Shown here piece after piece: positions 53,011 to 63,054 of a stretch of DNA of 64,000 bases. Source of the DNA: Micromussa lordhowensis (lineage: Eukaryota > Cnidaria > Anthozoa > Scleractinia > Lobophylliidae); NCBI GenBank assembly GCA_964020085.1, contig OZ026601.1, positions 34,621,513-34,685,512 of the forward strand. The letters are read 5' to 3'. Both the position numbers and the translations under genes were made by a program. The first letter of the stretch is position 1, and every line of letters starts with the position of its first letter. The notes beneath the pieces were generated by a model, which saw only the letters and a list, made by a program, of their open reading frames with translations, did no database searches and was not told the DNA's origin.

Positions 53011-56000
53011 CCTCATGGAATGATTGTTAAATATTTAATAACTTCGTTGAAAATGTCAAACACTTTCCAGTTCTTTTTCATCTGGCTGATCTTATTTGCC
53101 TTTTAAAAGCTATGTCTTTTTCTGTTTCATATTTAATTTCCATTTGAAATGGTTAAAGGTGGGATTGATTACTTTACACCGACAGGTCAACAGACATGAG
53201 AAATGCTGTGGAAACACGAGCCGTCTTCCAAAAACACTTCCAAAAACACTTGGAAAAAGAACATTCAAATAGAATGCGATGAATAGTTTCTCGACTCGCT
53301 TAACAGAAGATGCAGCAACTCACATGGAATGGTGTTGTTAACGTATGTATCATCATCGTTACTCTGCACGCATTGCAGACCTATGATGCCAGATATTATC
53401 ACGATTTGGTCACTCTTTCGTTAGTCTCTAACTGAGAGGTCTGAAAGGGAGCGAAGTGCTCTAGACATACTTGGACACCTGCGGTTGGCCGAATAATATA
53501 TTTTCACAAGTTGTATTATTAGCCAAGATTTAACAAATTGACGTCAGTTTTTCATGCGTCTGTCCTGTTATTGATCATAAATTTCGTCATCACATTGTCA
53601 GACGCAGACTACCTTGACAATGTGATGACGAAATTCATTGTCAATAACAGGAAAGACTCATTAAAAACTGACATCAATTTGTTTTTTACGATAACAAATG
53701 GTCGAATTGCCCGCTCTCGCTCGCTGACGCGTCGCACGAATTTCAAATTCATGTGTCTGTCCGCATATTGACGATAAAAATTAGCCAATGAGCGCGCGAG
53801 AATTTCTGCAGTTATCGTAAAAACTTGATTCTACAGAGCGCCTACCTGCCAAGTGTTTCCTTGTGACTTGAGTACCATTTACGTACGTCTAGTAGCTCAG
53901 TTCTCACAGAAAACAGAGTTAAAGGTCACTAGTCCGAGTCTACGTTTTTTCTTTTTCTTGCTGTTCTCTAAGGTACAGTATGAAGTAGAGGGGTACAATC
54001 CAAAATGAATGAGAAGTCACGGGCGAAGCTTATCCCGGTTTCAGTAGCTATAAAGATGTGGGAAGTTAATCTACCGCAGGATTACCCTCCACCCCTAACA
54101 TTAAATTAAGTTCCCCGCTACTCATTATTCACCTGGCTAGAGACAGACGCCGTCAGAGTTCAGTGCAGCTTTTCGCCTTCAGGAAGAACTCACCTAGTTT
54201 TAGCTCAGGAAACAAACAGATGTTTGATCCATAGCCGTACATGTAGCCTGTTTTTGTTCTTGCAAGGTAACCATTCATAAGGTACATCTCCCAGGGAGAT
54301 CCCATGAACTGCTCGCCATTCAAGATATAGGCTGAAGTCGAAAAAAAAGGTTTGAAATGTTAATTAGTCTTGCTGGTTACCTTTCCTGTCTGTAAGTCTG
54401 TGACGGTTTTACGAATTGCGAGATAGTTTGTAAAACAAAACATTTTTTTTTAATATTTCAAAAGTTTATTTATAACCACACGGAAAAAAAACATTACATA
54501 CAATATCATACTTACATTTAAAACTACATTAATACTCTCAACGTTAATTGCTATACAATATTAACAATTAATATTTATACAACTTGCACTGTTTTACTTA
54601 CACTACTTACAATGTTTAGAGTTTATAGTAATATCACATCATTTGCAAAAAAAAAAAAAAATTTACGCAGAAAATATTGAAAGCCAAAAAGGCTAAAAAG
54701 TGAGTGGGGGTAGATAGAAGTAAAAGCTTGAAAGAAACCCAGAAGTACAGCGTTTAGCAAGCTTGATTTTCAGAGGTTTTAGATCAGAATAAGGAAAGCG
54801 TAAAGTATAGCCTACGAGTAGGTTCACATTTAGAGCCCGCCCGCAGACTATAAGGCAATTATAATGGATGAAGCATTTTGTGACACTTCTGCTGAAATTT
54901 ATTCTGGGAATCGGTGACGATAGATATTTGTTTTTCAATTTCTAAGTTATATTTAAGCTGTTGCGCAAATTCTCTGATAGATGTAGAGATGTTCTTAAAT
55001 TTACAGCAATAAATATGATACCTAGCGAGGAGCAAACAGTGGCTTACTAAAATATCGTCTTTCTCTCCTTTAAAACCTAAACATTCATAGCGGAGCTCCG
55101 GCAGCCGAAGGCCGCCAAGCGGAGCCCCATACCCATATTAGGAAACTGAAGGGAACCCATGAACTGATTTTCTCATGTGTATCATGGCTAGCGGTATTGC
55201 TCGTGGGCGCGTACGCACGACGACGACGACGACGACGACGGCGACGGTGGTGGAGTCGCGCAACATGGCGGCCACAATTGACACGTAAACCAAAACGAGG
55301 CTTCAGTTTTCGCGGGCTTTCCTTGTAGGTTGACAGAGCACATGTACCCTTGGTTTAAAGCGTCCTTTGGACATCCATGTTGCAGTCAATTGACACCTGT
55401 CAAAACAAGGAATCCGCTGACCAGTATCACGTGACCATATCGCGGGCTCAAGTTCAGGGCTCATCGAGGTCACGTGTTTTTTTAAAGTTGACCGCTGCCC
55501 AAGTGCTGCTTTTTTCGATCAGATCGCGGGCTCATGTCAGGATTAACTTGCTGTAAACAGCGTAGGGTTGGTAGGAAGCCGGTTAACGCTAACCCAGGAT
55601 TAAAATTTAACCGAATTATAACCTTTTCTTTTGTACAAAGTTTTTTCACTGCTTTTGTTTTGCGTATTTTGCTTTCATTAAAATTCAAAACACAAAAACA
55701 ATATACAGAAAATCTCACCGCAAAGTTACAAAACTCAAATCAAAATTCTACTTTATCCTCGGCTAGTTTGATCGGGCTCTGAACAACCCGGCCCAGGAGC
55801 TACGCTTTTAGGCTGGCCTAAATCTATATATTACATTTAACAAATCGAATGTGGTTTAGCGTGGTATGTACTCTTATCGACAACGATACGCGTCATCACA
55901 GTGGTCAAAATGTTGTGGACTCACGAGGCGCAGCCGAGTGAGTCCGCAACAAATTTTGACCACTGTGATGACGCGTATCGTTGTCGATAAGAGTACATAC

Positions 56001-59000
56001 CACGCTAAACCACATTCGATTTGTTTTTTACCACAATATCAAAGATAACGAAGGAAATCTTTGCTAAACATGGACTTGAAAGTGCACGCGCTTCATTATG
56101 CAAATGAGCTATTTGTACGCGTGATACTTTCCTGTCAAAAGCTTTTGCAAACTCGCTCAACATACAGAAACAATACGAAAAAAATGTCTGGGAAACGAGC
56201 AATGACGCGTACTCGTTAACGATAAGAGTTTAGAGCACGATTAAGCGCATTTTGATTTGTTTTTACCACAATATCAACGTCAAAGAAAATGTGTTTTTTT
56301 TTCAGAGCGCGAGCTGAAAAAGGCATTGCGTGACACAATGACGCGAGCAGCGTGGTATGGACTCTCATCGACCACGGCAAATTAGCCAATCAGATTGCGA
56401 GATTAGCAGCAATTGTGGTAAAAATCCAAACGTATGCTCAGAGCGAACCAATAAAAAATTACTAGGTCCCAACCACGCCGCTCGCGTCAATGTGTAGCGC
56501 AATGCTTTTTTCAGCTCGCGCTCTGAAAGAAAACATTTTCTTTGACGTTGATATTGTCGTAAAAAAACATAAAAACGTAAAAATCGAAATATGGTTTATC
56601 GTGCTCTGTACTCTTATCGACAACGAGTGCGCGTCGTTACTCTTTTCCCAAACATTTTATTCGTATTGTTTCTGTATGTTGAGGGATTTTGCAAAAGTTT
56701 TTGAAAGGAAAGTCTGACGCGTACAAGTAGCTCATTTGCATAAGCGCGTGCACTTTCAAGTCCGAGTCGGTTTTTTCAATTGTCAACAAATCTTGGCAAA
56801 GATTTCTTTCGTTATGTTTGATATTGTGATAAAAATCAAGTCGAATGTGGGTTAGAGTGGCACTGGTGAAACTCCACTGGTTTGGGATTAATTGTTAAAT
56901 GTTTTTAATCAATCTGAATGCAGAAATTGTTGCTTGTATGTTGTCATTCAAAACATCGCGCCACAAGCCGAATCTGGAAAGTACTTCCAAATACGGTTTT
57001 TCACCCCATTTGGGGGAAAAAAATTTTGTCGTTCTGAGCATGCGCGTGCAAGTTATCCTGGACTCTTCCCGGGTTGAGCCCCTAAATGGGGCGGGAAGAA
57101 AGGATAGTTCAGGGACTGGACTATAAATTAAAATGATTATACAGCTTGAAAGGAGTGACTGTGGCTGGGAAATCTCCGAGAAGCAAAGCTTATGAGGAAG
57201 AGAGATTTCCCACCACGGGCAATTTAAATACTAGGCGGCATTTAAAAAATAAAGAATAAAGACGTATATTTTAAGTATATAAGTGTGCTTAGGCAAGAAG
57301 ATAGATATAAAGTGTTAAGGTATTTAGGTTGTATCTTGTCTGGCCCTTAAAAATGGTTTGATCATACGCTTGAATATATTAAAAGTCGGGGCGTTTTTGA
57401 TGTTGCTCGGTAATGAATTCCATATTCTAGGACCTTGAAACAGGATCAAAAATGTTATAATAGTTGTTATTCTTATTCAATGAGTTGCTAATAAGTGACT
57501 GGGTATTCTGGAGTTTAGCCAGAATATGGCCTGTAATATTTGGCCGAGTGATCAACAAGAACTCTGGAACCTATTAGTTCCATTTATATACGAACATGGA
57601 ACAATTTCCTTAATTATACAATAATGTATGTTGTGTTTTGAAAAAAGCATAAATAAATCGCGTGTGTCCAATGAGCTTGGCATTTCAGTTTATTCGCCAA
57701 GTATCCGACGAACGTGTCCCTCACTTACCGCCATTCGCAAGGACAACGAAGCAACGGGGTTTTGGTTGCTGTAATTATTGAAATCTTGAACTTAAAATCT
57801 TGGACTTTGCACAAAAAGGCTTTTGTTTCTCGCTACGCAAGCTATGCACGTTGAACAGTTACTCCAATTAATCCACGTAATCCAGGCACGAGACTCGTAA
57901 CCAAGTCTCCGAATGGGCGTAAGCCGGATTCGCGGAATATTAATCTGAAGCGCGCATGCTCCAAAAATAATCAGAGGTATTTCTCTTTCATAGCGCTAGT
58001 TCGTAGTTCGGGAACTTTTATTTTACGCAGTTAACGAATTCCACGGTCTTAAAGATATCGAACCTATAAAACCGGTGTAGCTGGCTGCGGTTAAGTCCTA
58101 GTTACAAGGGATTCCTGTAAATCTCTTTTGGTACCATTTCGGAATTACTCCGACTTGTTAATAACTGAGGACAAAACGTCCTTTTGATTTACCGCGCTGC
58201 ACTTAGGCCGAAAAAAATCAGCCAATCACAGTGCGTTACGTACACAATAAGTTTCGATTCTAACAGCGCTGTTTAGAGGTACGGTAAACAAGTCATTCTG
58301 TATCTAGTCCAGCTACATTCCAGAGAGGAATAAACTTGTCAAGACGATCTCGTTTGTAACCACTGTGACTTGTGCTCTATACTCCATCTTGGAGTAGTGA
58401 CCCTTGCGAACCTTAAATCTGTTTGCTAACAATGGCTGCGGCTGCACTAAGAGAGTTAACTGGGTTTGTTTTTTAGAAACCTGGTTAGAAATTCTAAACT
58501 AACTTAACTCGGTTAAAGAATGGTTATAATAAAGTAACAGGGTTAAATACACTGAAATGGGTTAGGGTTAACGCAATTGACGTCACGAGATAAACCAAAA
58601 AAAGAGCAGACTTCAAGGATCATGTTGCTATATTCTCGATTCTTTTTCTTTGGTTTCGGGAGGAACGCGTGACAAGCCTAAGAACGTCTCCGTGGGAGGC
58701 TAAGGCAGCCCCTCTTCCTTCTATTAAATGCGCACTAAGCAAATTTCTAAGGCAGTTCTCTAAAACTTGATGATAATTTCGCGTGGACTTCAGAGTGATA
58801 TCGCCGTCGAATGAATCGTGCTCGAGTCTGGGTATATTCGAGAGACCAGCGTGGTTTGGGGAAATATAAATGTTGTTTAATACCAGACGCCATGTTCAGA
58901 AGCTTATGCATGTGTAATTTGCCGCGCCGAGCAATATTAACCACGCAGACCGTGATGATTCACACATTTTGCGAAAAAGCCAACGCACGACGCCGATCAG

Positions 59001-62000
59001 ACTGCTGATAAGAGACCACAACCTGGGTTAAAGCACGGAAAAAGGTGGTTTAAAATTATCCTAACCCGGTTGAAAAATCTATTGGTCATCAATTAATTTC
59101 CATGGTAACCGTTAACCCGGTTTAAGCTCCATGAACAGCCGAAATTAGCGGCCGCATTTAATACGATTTTTCGGTAACCCGATTAACTCTAATTAATTAA
59201 TTCAAAATATCTCGTTTAACTCTCTAGTGCGGCCGCGGCCAATATATGCAATTCCCTTTAACGTTCCGGCTTTGGTGATATATTTTTAATTAGTTTCGGG
59301 GAAACATTTCTTTTCCCTTCCGGCAGTTCTTAGAACTTTCTTCAAAAACTTCTGGTGTTTGTAACTGCATGTTTGTGAATACATCAAAATTACTCATAGG
59401 AAACTTAAAAACAAATCACTAACTTTCAAATTTCACAAGCAGCAAATCAAACATACCACAATTTCAATGTTTCGAGGTGTTCAGAGTTTCAGCTCTGACA
59501 GACGTAACAGGTAAAAGGGTGACCTGTGTGGATTTTATTTTCGTCTCTTGTAGTTTTCGTTTTGACATTGTATTGCATTATCGATGTCTCTCAAAACTTT
59601 GACGTGGCATAAATTGACTGAGGGAGGTTAAAGCGCTACTATGATCAAATTTTTACCCCTTGATTTTTTAGGTTAATCACATATCATTCTACGAAAGATT
59701 AAAAACGCCGTTTAACCGTTTACAAATATTTGCATTGGTTCAGGAGATATGTAAGTTTGAAAAATGAGTAAAATATGCAAATGAGATTACTGATGATGTC
59801 ATACACTCAACCAAATATTACATGAAGGATATAAATAGCGCTATCTCGGTCAATTTGCAGCAGAAACCATTGAAACTTGGTGGGCTAACAGTTCTAAATG
59901 CAACACATCTACAGCTATAACAATTTCTGTTCCCATGGCAACCCACTCTTTTCCAGTCCCCTATAGCCTGATATCAATATTTCAGTGATTTTAAGCTTGG
60001 AAAACATTAAACAAGGCTATGAACTCAACCTAATGTATTTGTATGCTTGCTGGATTATGCAGATTAGGCGCCATTGGCAAATATCAATATAGAACCCTAA
60101 AAGTGGTCAGGAAAGCCTTTAATATTGTGGAGGTCTGGAACCTAGTATGTTGCCATGATAACAAAATTGTTCAGCTCATATTGCGGAGCACCTCTAGTAG
60201 AATCTTACTGTAAAAATTCAATCATTTATTATACAAATTGACTGAGATATCCTTGTTTATCATATTTGATCAAAATGCGGTTGAGTGTATGACGTCATCA
60301 CTTGGCTAATTTGCATATTTTATAAACTTCAATATCTCTGGAACGAAAAGAGATATTTGAAAACAGTAAACAGCATTTTTACTCTTGTACAGACTACTTG
60401 TTTATGTCTTAAAATGGCTCAGATTTGAAGGATGCAATTTGCACTAGCAAGTGCAAATTAATTCCAAATTGAACGAGTGCGCAATGCGCAGATCTTACTC
60501 TACAAGGAAGAGAATTGTTTTCCTTTTGACGACTCGGACGGTCGGTTAAAGTGCACCTAACCCCAAAAATTTTTTTTCGCTAAAACAATAAAGCTTATTT
60601 TGTGGAGTAATGTGCCGCAAAAATTTTTCGATTTGGTTAAATCCTCGAATTTCTGTGCCCCTTTGAAACCGAGTTTCGTATGGTTCACGACCGAGCATGG
60701 GGAATCTGGGGAGAGTAAGGACGTGACGTCACTTCGAGAACGAAAGCTTCGGCTGTCCCAGTCGGGCCTTTTACTCTGTGCGAGCGTAGAAGCCTTTTTG
60801 CCGCATAAGTTTTTCGCTGGGGCTCCACAGTCGACAGATTTCTGTTTTTATCAACAATATCTTCTACTTCGTCGGGTTCTGAAATGAGCTTTGACTCAGA
60901 AGACTCCGAAATTTATTATATCGCTGAAGAGAATGACGACTCGCACTTATCAACAACGCAAAGTGAATAGTTAAACGATGACGACCGAGCTGATTTATAT
61001 GCTGACAACTCTCTGGCCAACGAAGAATGGACAGCCAAGTGAGGTGGATGCTGACAAAGAACTCGAACGAGCTCTGATGGACAGACCCGAAGGCAATGAT
61101 ATGTAGAAGTCAAAGAGTGATACTAGTAAGACTAGCGCGTGGCGCGTATTTACTATTTTCGCGCATTCTTCGATCTCGCATTAGCATACTTTCGTATAAA
61201 TAAAAGTCAAGTCCCTTTACTTTCTCAAATTATCTTAACTTCATGCGTTCAAAGTAGATCAAAATGATTATCCCATGACACAATGCTTGTGTTCTTTTCG
61301 TGCGAGTGTGCAAATTGTAGCGTCGCTTCCCTTCAAAACATCAGCGAATGTTATTGTTGTTGTTATTGTATTAAAGTGAGTTAGAAGGTTGTCAAGACTC
61401 AAAGAAGAATGATCTTGTTCTTGAAGATATTGGTGCTGATGTTATCTTAAAGTGTGTTACTGAATATCCAAGAATTAAACCTGTATGGCTTCAGAAATGG
61501 AGTTTTAAGATTAGTAGCGGGCAAATACAAAACTATCTGTCAGCTGTGCCGACTGACTGCTGTTCAGTGTTTCTCAGATCAGATGCAACAACGGCAGCAT
61601 GAATCGATGGACAAGCGGTTATTCCAAAGCCACTGAGTCAGCAAAATCCCTTCCTCTCTCTGAAAATCCAGGCATCGAGCGAGATCATCTGGTTTGAATT
61701 AAATGCTTTATAGAACAGATCACCGAACACTTACACGGCTATCACTTTTGCACGTTTCGCTTTCACGAAATCGAGCCATCCCTTTGTACGTTTCTTCTCT
61801 TCAGGACGATCATCTCCATAAAACGGTATGGCATGTAGCGGAGTATCTCCTGTAAGTTTGTTGTGTTGCTACATGACAATACAGCGCACCTGGCTAGCAT
61901 TTTTTTCGAACAACTTTTCCGGCCTTTCCCACAGAAACAAGTAAATATGCGAATCTCAGAATCATCGTGTTCTCGATTTGACGTCACATCCGGCCTTCGA

Positions 62001-62278
62001 CCCATTCCCCGTTAAACTCGGTCGTGAACCAAAATGGCGGCATTTTGACGTACTTTGACGAGCCATAGAAAATCAAAGATTTAACCAAATCGAAAAATTT
62101 TTGCGGCACATTACTCCACAAAATAAGCTTTATTGCTTTAGCGAAAAAAAGTTTTTGGGGTTAGGTGCACTTTAAGCCTTCAGTTTTTTCTAGAACGTAC
62201 CTGCTTGGGCAAGCAGGTAAGTTGTAGAAAGTAGACCAAAGTACTCGTTCAAGTCTCCTAATAAAGAAAACAGCATTT
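51364..62278 (-). CDS. LACTBL1-like serine beta-lactamase/PBP-fold protein (paralogue B), last four exons
   Basis: Tandem paralogue of the gene at 16317-28707, same strand. Exons in transcript order: 62201-62278, 54194-54331, 52362-52465, 51364-51705 (with stop). The phases at the three junctions between these exons (1, 1, 0) are the same as at the equivalent junctions in paralogue A, and the sequences align: GSPWEMYLMNGYLARTKTGY against GTPWEMTISGDMLIRKKAGG, and GKAYFYR against GRAYFYR. The third active-site motif is a canonical KTG. The 62.2-kb exon is the least certain: it fits in frame and in family pattern (DLNEYFGLL, LLAQAG), but an alternative acceptor at 62257/62258 gives a 57-nt exon. 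The SxxK and YxN exons must lie right of position 64000. An intron over 7.8 kb separates the first two visible exons and is filled with transposons. Confidence 0.8.
52551..52717. repeat. Fold-back whose loop is a (ACTTGTC)n minisatellite
   Basis: About 15 head-to-tail copies of a 7-base unit, CACTTGT, run from 52569 to 52676 with one T/C variant near 52659. The flanks are inverted copies of each other, gtataccttggaatatccc and gggatattccatggtatac, so the array sits inside a fold-back element. It lies in the intron between the last-but-two and last-but-one exons of paralogue B. Confidence 0.9.
52747..53031. mobile_element. MITE family C, copy 2, inverted relative to copy 1
   Basis: Contains attaaaaactggatcattgg, atgcgtgattttttgggcc and the palindrome with core CTCGGCGCTACGCGCCTCG, the complement of the core at 17400. 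It lies in an intron of paralogue B that is not the homologue of the intron holding copy 1. Confidence 0.8.
53533..53825. repeat. Fold-back and family F repeat
   Basis: Palindrome 53533-53682: arms aaattgacgtcagtttttca / aaaaactgacatcaattt and gtcctgttattgatcataaa / tcaataacagga. It is followed by ctcgctgacgcgtcgcacga, gtgtctgtccgcatattgac and gcgcgagaatttctgcagtt, shared inverted with 49640-49760. Confidence 0.7.
54440..55085. other. AT-rich stretch, possible non-LTR 3' end
   Basis: In the long intron of paralogue B. A T-rich start (acatttttttttaatatttc), long A runs and very high A/T content resemble the 3' untranslated end of a minus-oriented LINE. The short ORF at 54693-54938 (minus) has no recognisable domain. 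Confidence 0.4.
55088..55552 (+). repeat. Dispersed repeat H, copy 2
   Basis: Aligns in the same orientation with 18790-19187, with an expanded run of (gac)n near 55219-55240 and an extra piece around 55285-55345. It lies in an intron of paralogue B different from the one that holds copy 1 in paralogue A. Confidence 0.75.
55556..55797. mobile_element. MITE family I, copy 2, decayed left end
   Basis: The right end gaacaacccggccc and inner tracts gccggttaacgctaaccc and ttgatcgggctc match 14483-14728. The left terminus has lost most of the GGGCCGGG motif. Confidence 0.7.
55842..56022. repeat. Long perfect fold-back
   Basis: Arms of about 80 bp are inverted: aaatcgaatgtggtttagcg ... gtggtcaaaatgttg against caacaaattttgaccac ... 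cgctaaaccacattcgattt. The core is CGAGGCGCAGCCGAG. One of the best preserved palindromes in the window. Confidence 0.85.
56263..56560. repeat. Fold-back with long loop
   Basis: Arms aatatcaacgtcaaagaaaa and ttttctttgacgttgatatt, continuing as cagagcgcgagctgaaaaag / ttttttcagctcgcgctctg. The loop of about 180 bp contains gacgcgagcagcgtgg and ccacgccgctcgcgtc, a second inverted pair. Parts of the outer sequence resemble the flanks of the previous fold-back. Confidence 0.75.
57300..57460 (-). pseudogene. LINE ORF2 C-terminal remnant
   Basis: The minus strand encodes FQGPRIWNSLPSNI and then FNIFKRMIKPFLRARQ followed by a stop, the terminal motif of a CR1/L2-type LINE protein. The upstream part is not recognisable. 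Confidence 0.65.
57461..58433. other. Intron of paralogue B, nothing recognised
   Basis: No coding exon or element termini identified. Two GC-poor ORFs on either strand are shorter than 65 codons. Confidence 0.35.
58434..59240. mobile_element. MITE family J
   Basis: The left end GGCTGCGGCTGCACTAAGAG and the right end read as GGCCGCGGCCGCACTAGAG on the other strand, both followed by AGTTAA. Subterminal parts carry repeated aacccggtt / aactgggtt motifs in both orientations. About 0.8 kb; ORFs inside are short and unrecognised. Confidence 0.75.
59628..60455. mobile_element. MITE family B, copy 3 (longest)
   Basis: Starts ttaaagcgctactatgatca; the far end around 60430-60455 is decayed (aaggatgcaatttgcactag). 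It shares the left third with 13721-14050 and the right third with 14041-14215. The central part (tgtggaggtctggaacctag, tatgttgccatgataac) is shared, inverted, with 38861-39245. Confidence 0.8.
60546..62175 (+). mobile_element. TTAA-flanked transposon with decayed P2X7-tail-like protein
   Basis: Termini TTAAAGTGCACCTAACCCC and GGGGTTAGGTGCACTTTAA are inverted, and homology runs about 95 bp inward (cttattttgtggagtaatg, gcaaaaatttttcgatttgg). TTAA stands at both ends. Inside, on the plus strand, an acidic tract (SFDSEDSEIYYIAEENDD, 60885-60950) is followed by NEEWTAK and an Asp/Glu/Arg-rich stretch with stops; further on are VTEYPRIKPV and a region up to 61620. This order resembles proteins with a P2X purinoceptor 7-tail-like domain that are numerous in cnidarians. 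The copy is broken by several stops and frameshifts. Its right end stands 20 bp from the splice donor of the 62.2-kb exon of paralogue B. Confidence 0.65.
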
Positions 62279-62460
62279 CTTAGAAAAAAGACGTCAATTC
62301 CAAACGATTTTGATTGCGTCATTATTTTTTCTGGGAAAACACTCTGTTTTCGAGAAAATCTAATGCGTCATTTCCGGTGAATTTGTTAGTACCAAAAAAT
62401 ATTCACGCAGTTTGAGTACACGCCATGATAAGGCGCTTTGCAAGCAAACCCTAGATTTTG

Positions 62461-63054
62461 ATGATGGCAAGAAATTTTTACCGGCAAAAAAAGCTTCACA
62501 GAGATTACAATCGCGATGCGGTCTCAGTTTTTCATCAGAAATCGCAAAGTGCGCGAAGTGTTTTCGACACGAAGCGAAGAAGCGACAGCAAACAACCGAA
62601 GCGCCATCGAAGTGATGACATCGGGGACAACTCAAGAAACACGGAGAAGAATTACAACGAACTATCACAGAAAGAGGAGTTAATGAGTCGTTCCAATAAT
62701 GAAAAGATCGTCGTAGACCGGAACAACTTCGAGAACAGTCGACCATGGCCAAAGTCGCTGATAAAAAAGATCGAAGAAATGCTCGAAATCGAAAAGCATC
62801 ATGTCATTTATTTTCAAGACATTACAAATGTAGAGTGGTGTCCTAAATTTGTCAAACCAGAAATCCATGGTCATGTAAGAGGAGGCAAGGATTTGCGTCA
62901 TCACAGGTGTCACGATTGCCGACGTCTGTGTTTCCATCTTCTTGGTCGCCCTGGATCGAAAAGACAGTGTTTGAGATGTTCAGGAAAATGGGATAAGAAA
63001 TACATTCCAGTGTGGTATTACCACAACGGCTGTAAATATTGCAGGGAAAAGTAA
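62461..63054 (+). CDS. Intronless basic protein with three CxxC motifs, 197 aa
   Basis: I do not recognise a named gene. The start is the first ATG of a tandem pair, directly after an in-frame TAG at 62452-62454. The first 90 residues are basic and polar (many Lys, Arg, Ser, Asn). A short amphipathic segment follows (SLIKKIEEMLEIEKHHVIYF). The last 65 residues hold three CxxC pairs, CHDC, CLRC and CKYC, plus a conserved-looking GKWDKKYIPVWYYHNGC, as in 3CxxC/zinc-ribbon-type metal-binding domains such as those of the ZAR1 group; the spacing is shorter than in those. A poly(A) signal lies 116 bp beyond the stop. The gene is antisense within an intron of paralogue B. The intact frame and poly(A) signal argue for a real gene; it could be a retrogene or lineage-specific. 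Confidence 0.7.
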   Translation: MMARNFYRQKKLHRDYNRDAVSVFHQKSQSARSVFDTKRRSDSKQPKRHRSDDIGDNSRNTEKNYNELSQKEELMSRSNNEKIVVDRNNFENSRPWPKSLIKKIEEMLEIEKHHVIYFQDITNVEWCPKFVKPEIHGHVRGGKDLRHHRCHDCRRLCFHLLGRPGSKRQCLRCSGKWDKKYIPVWYYHNGCKYCREK

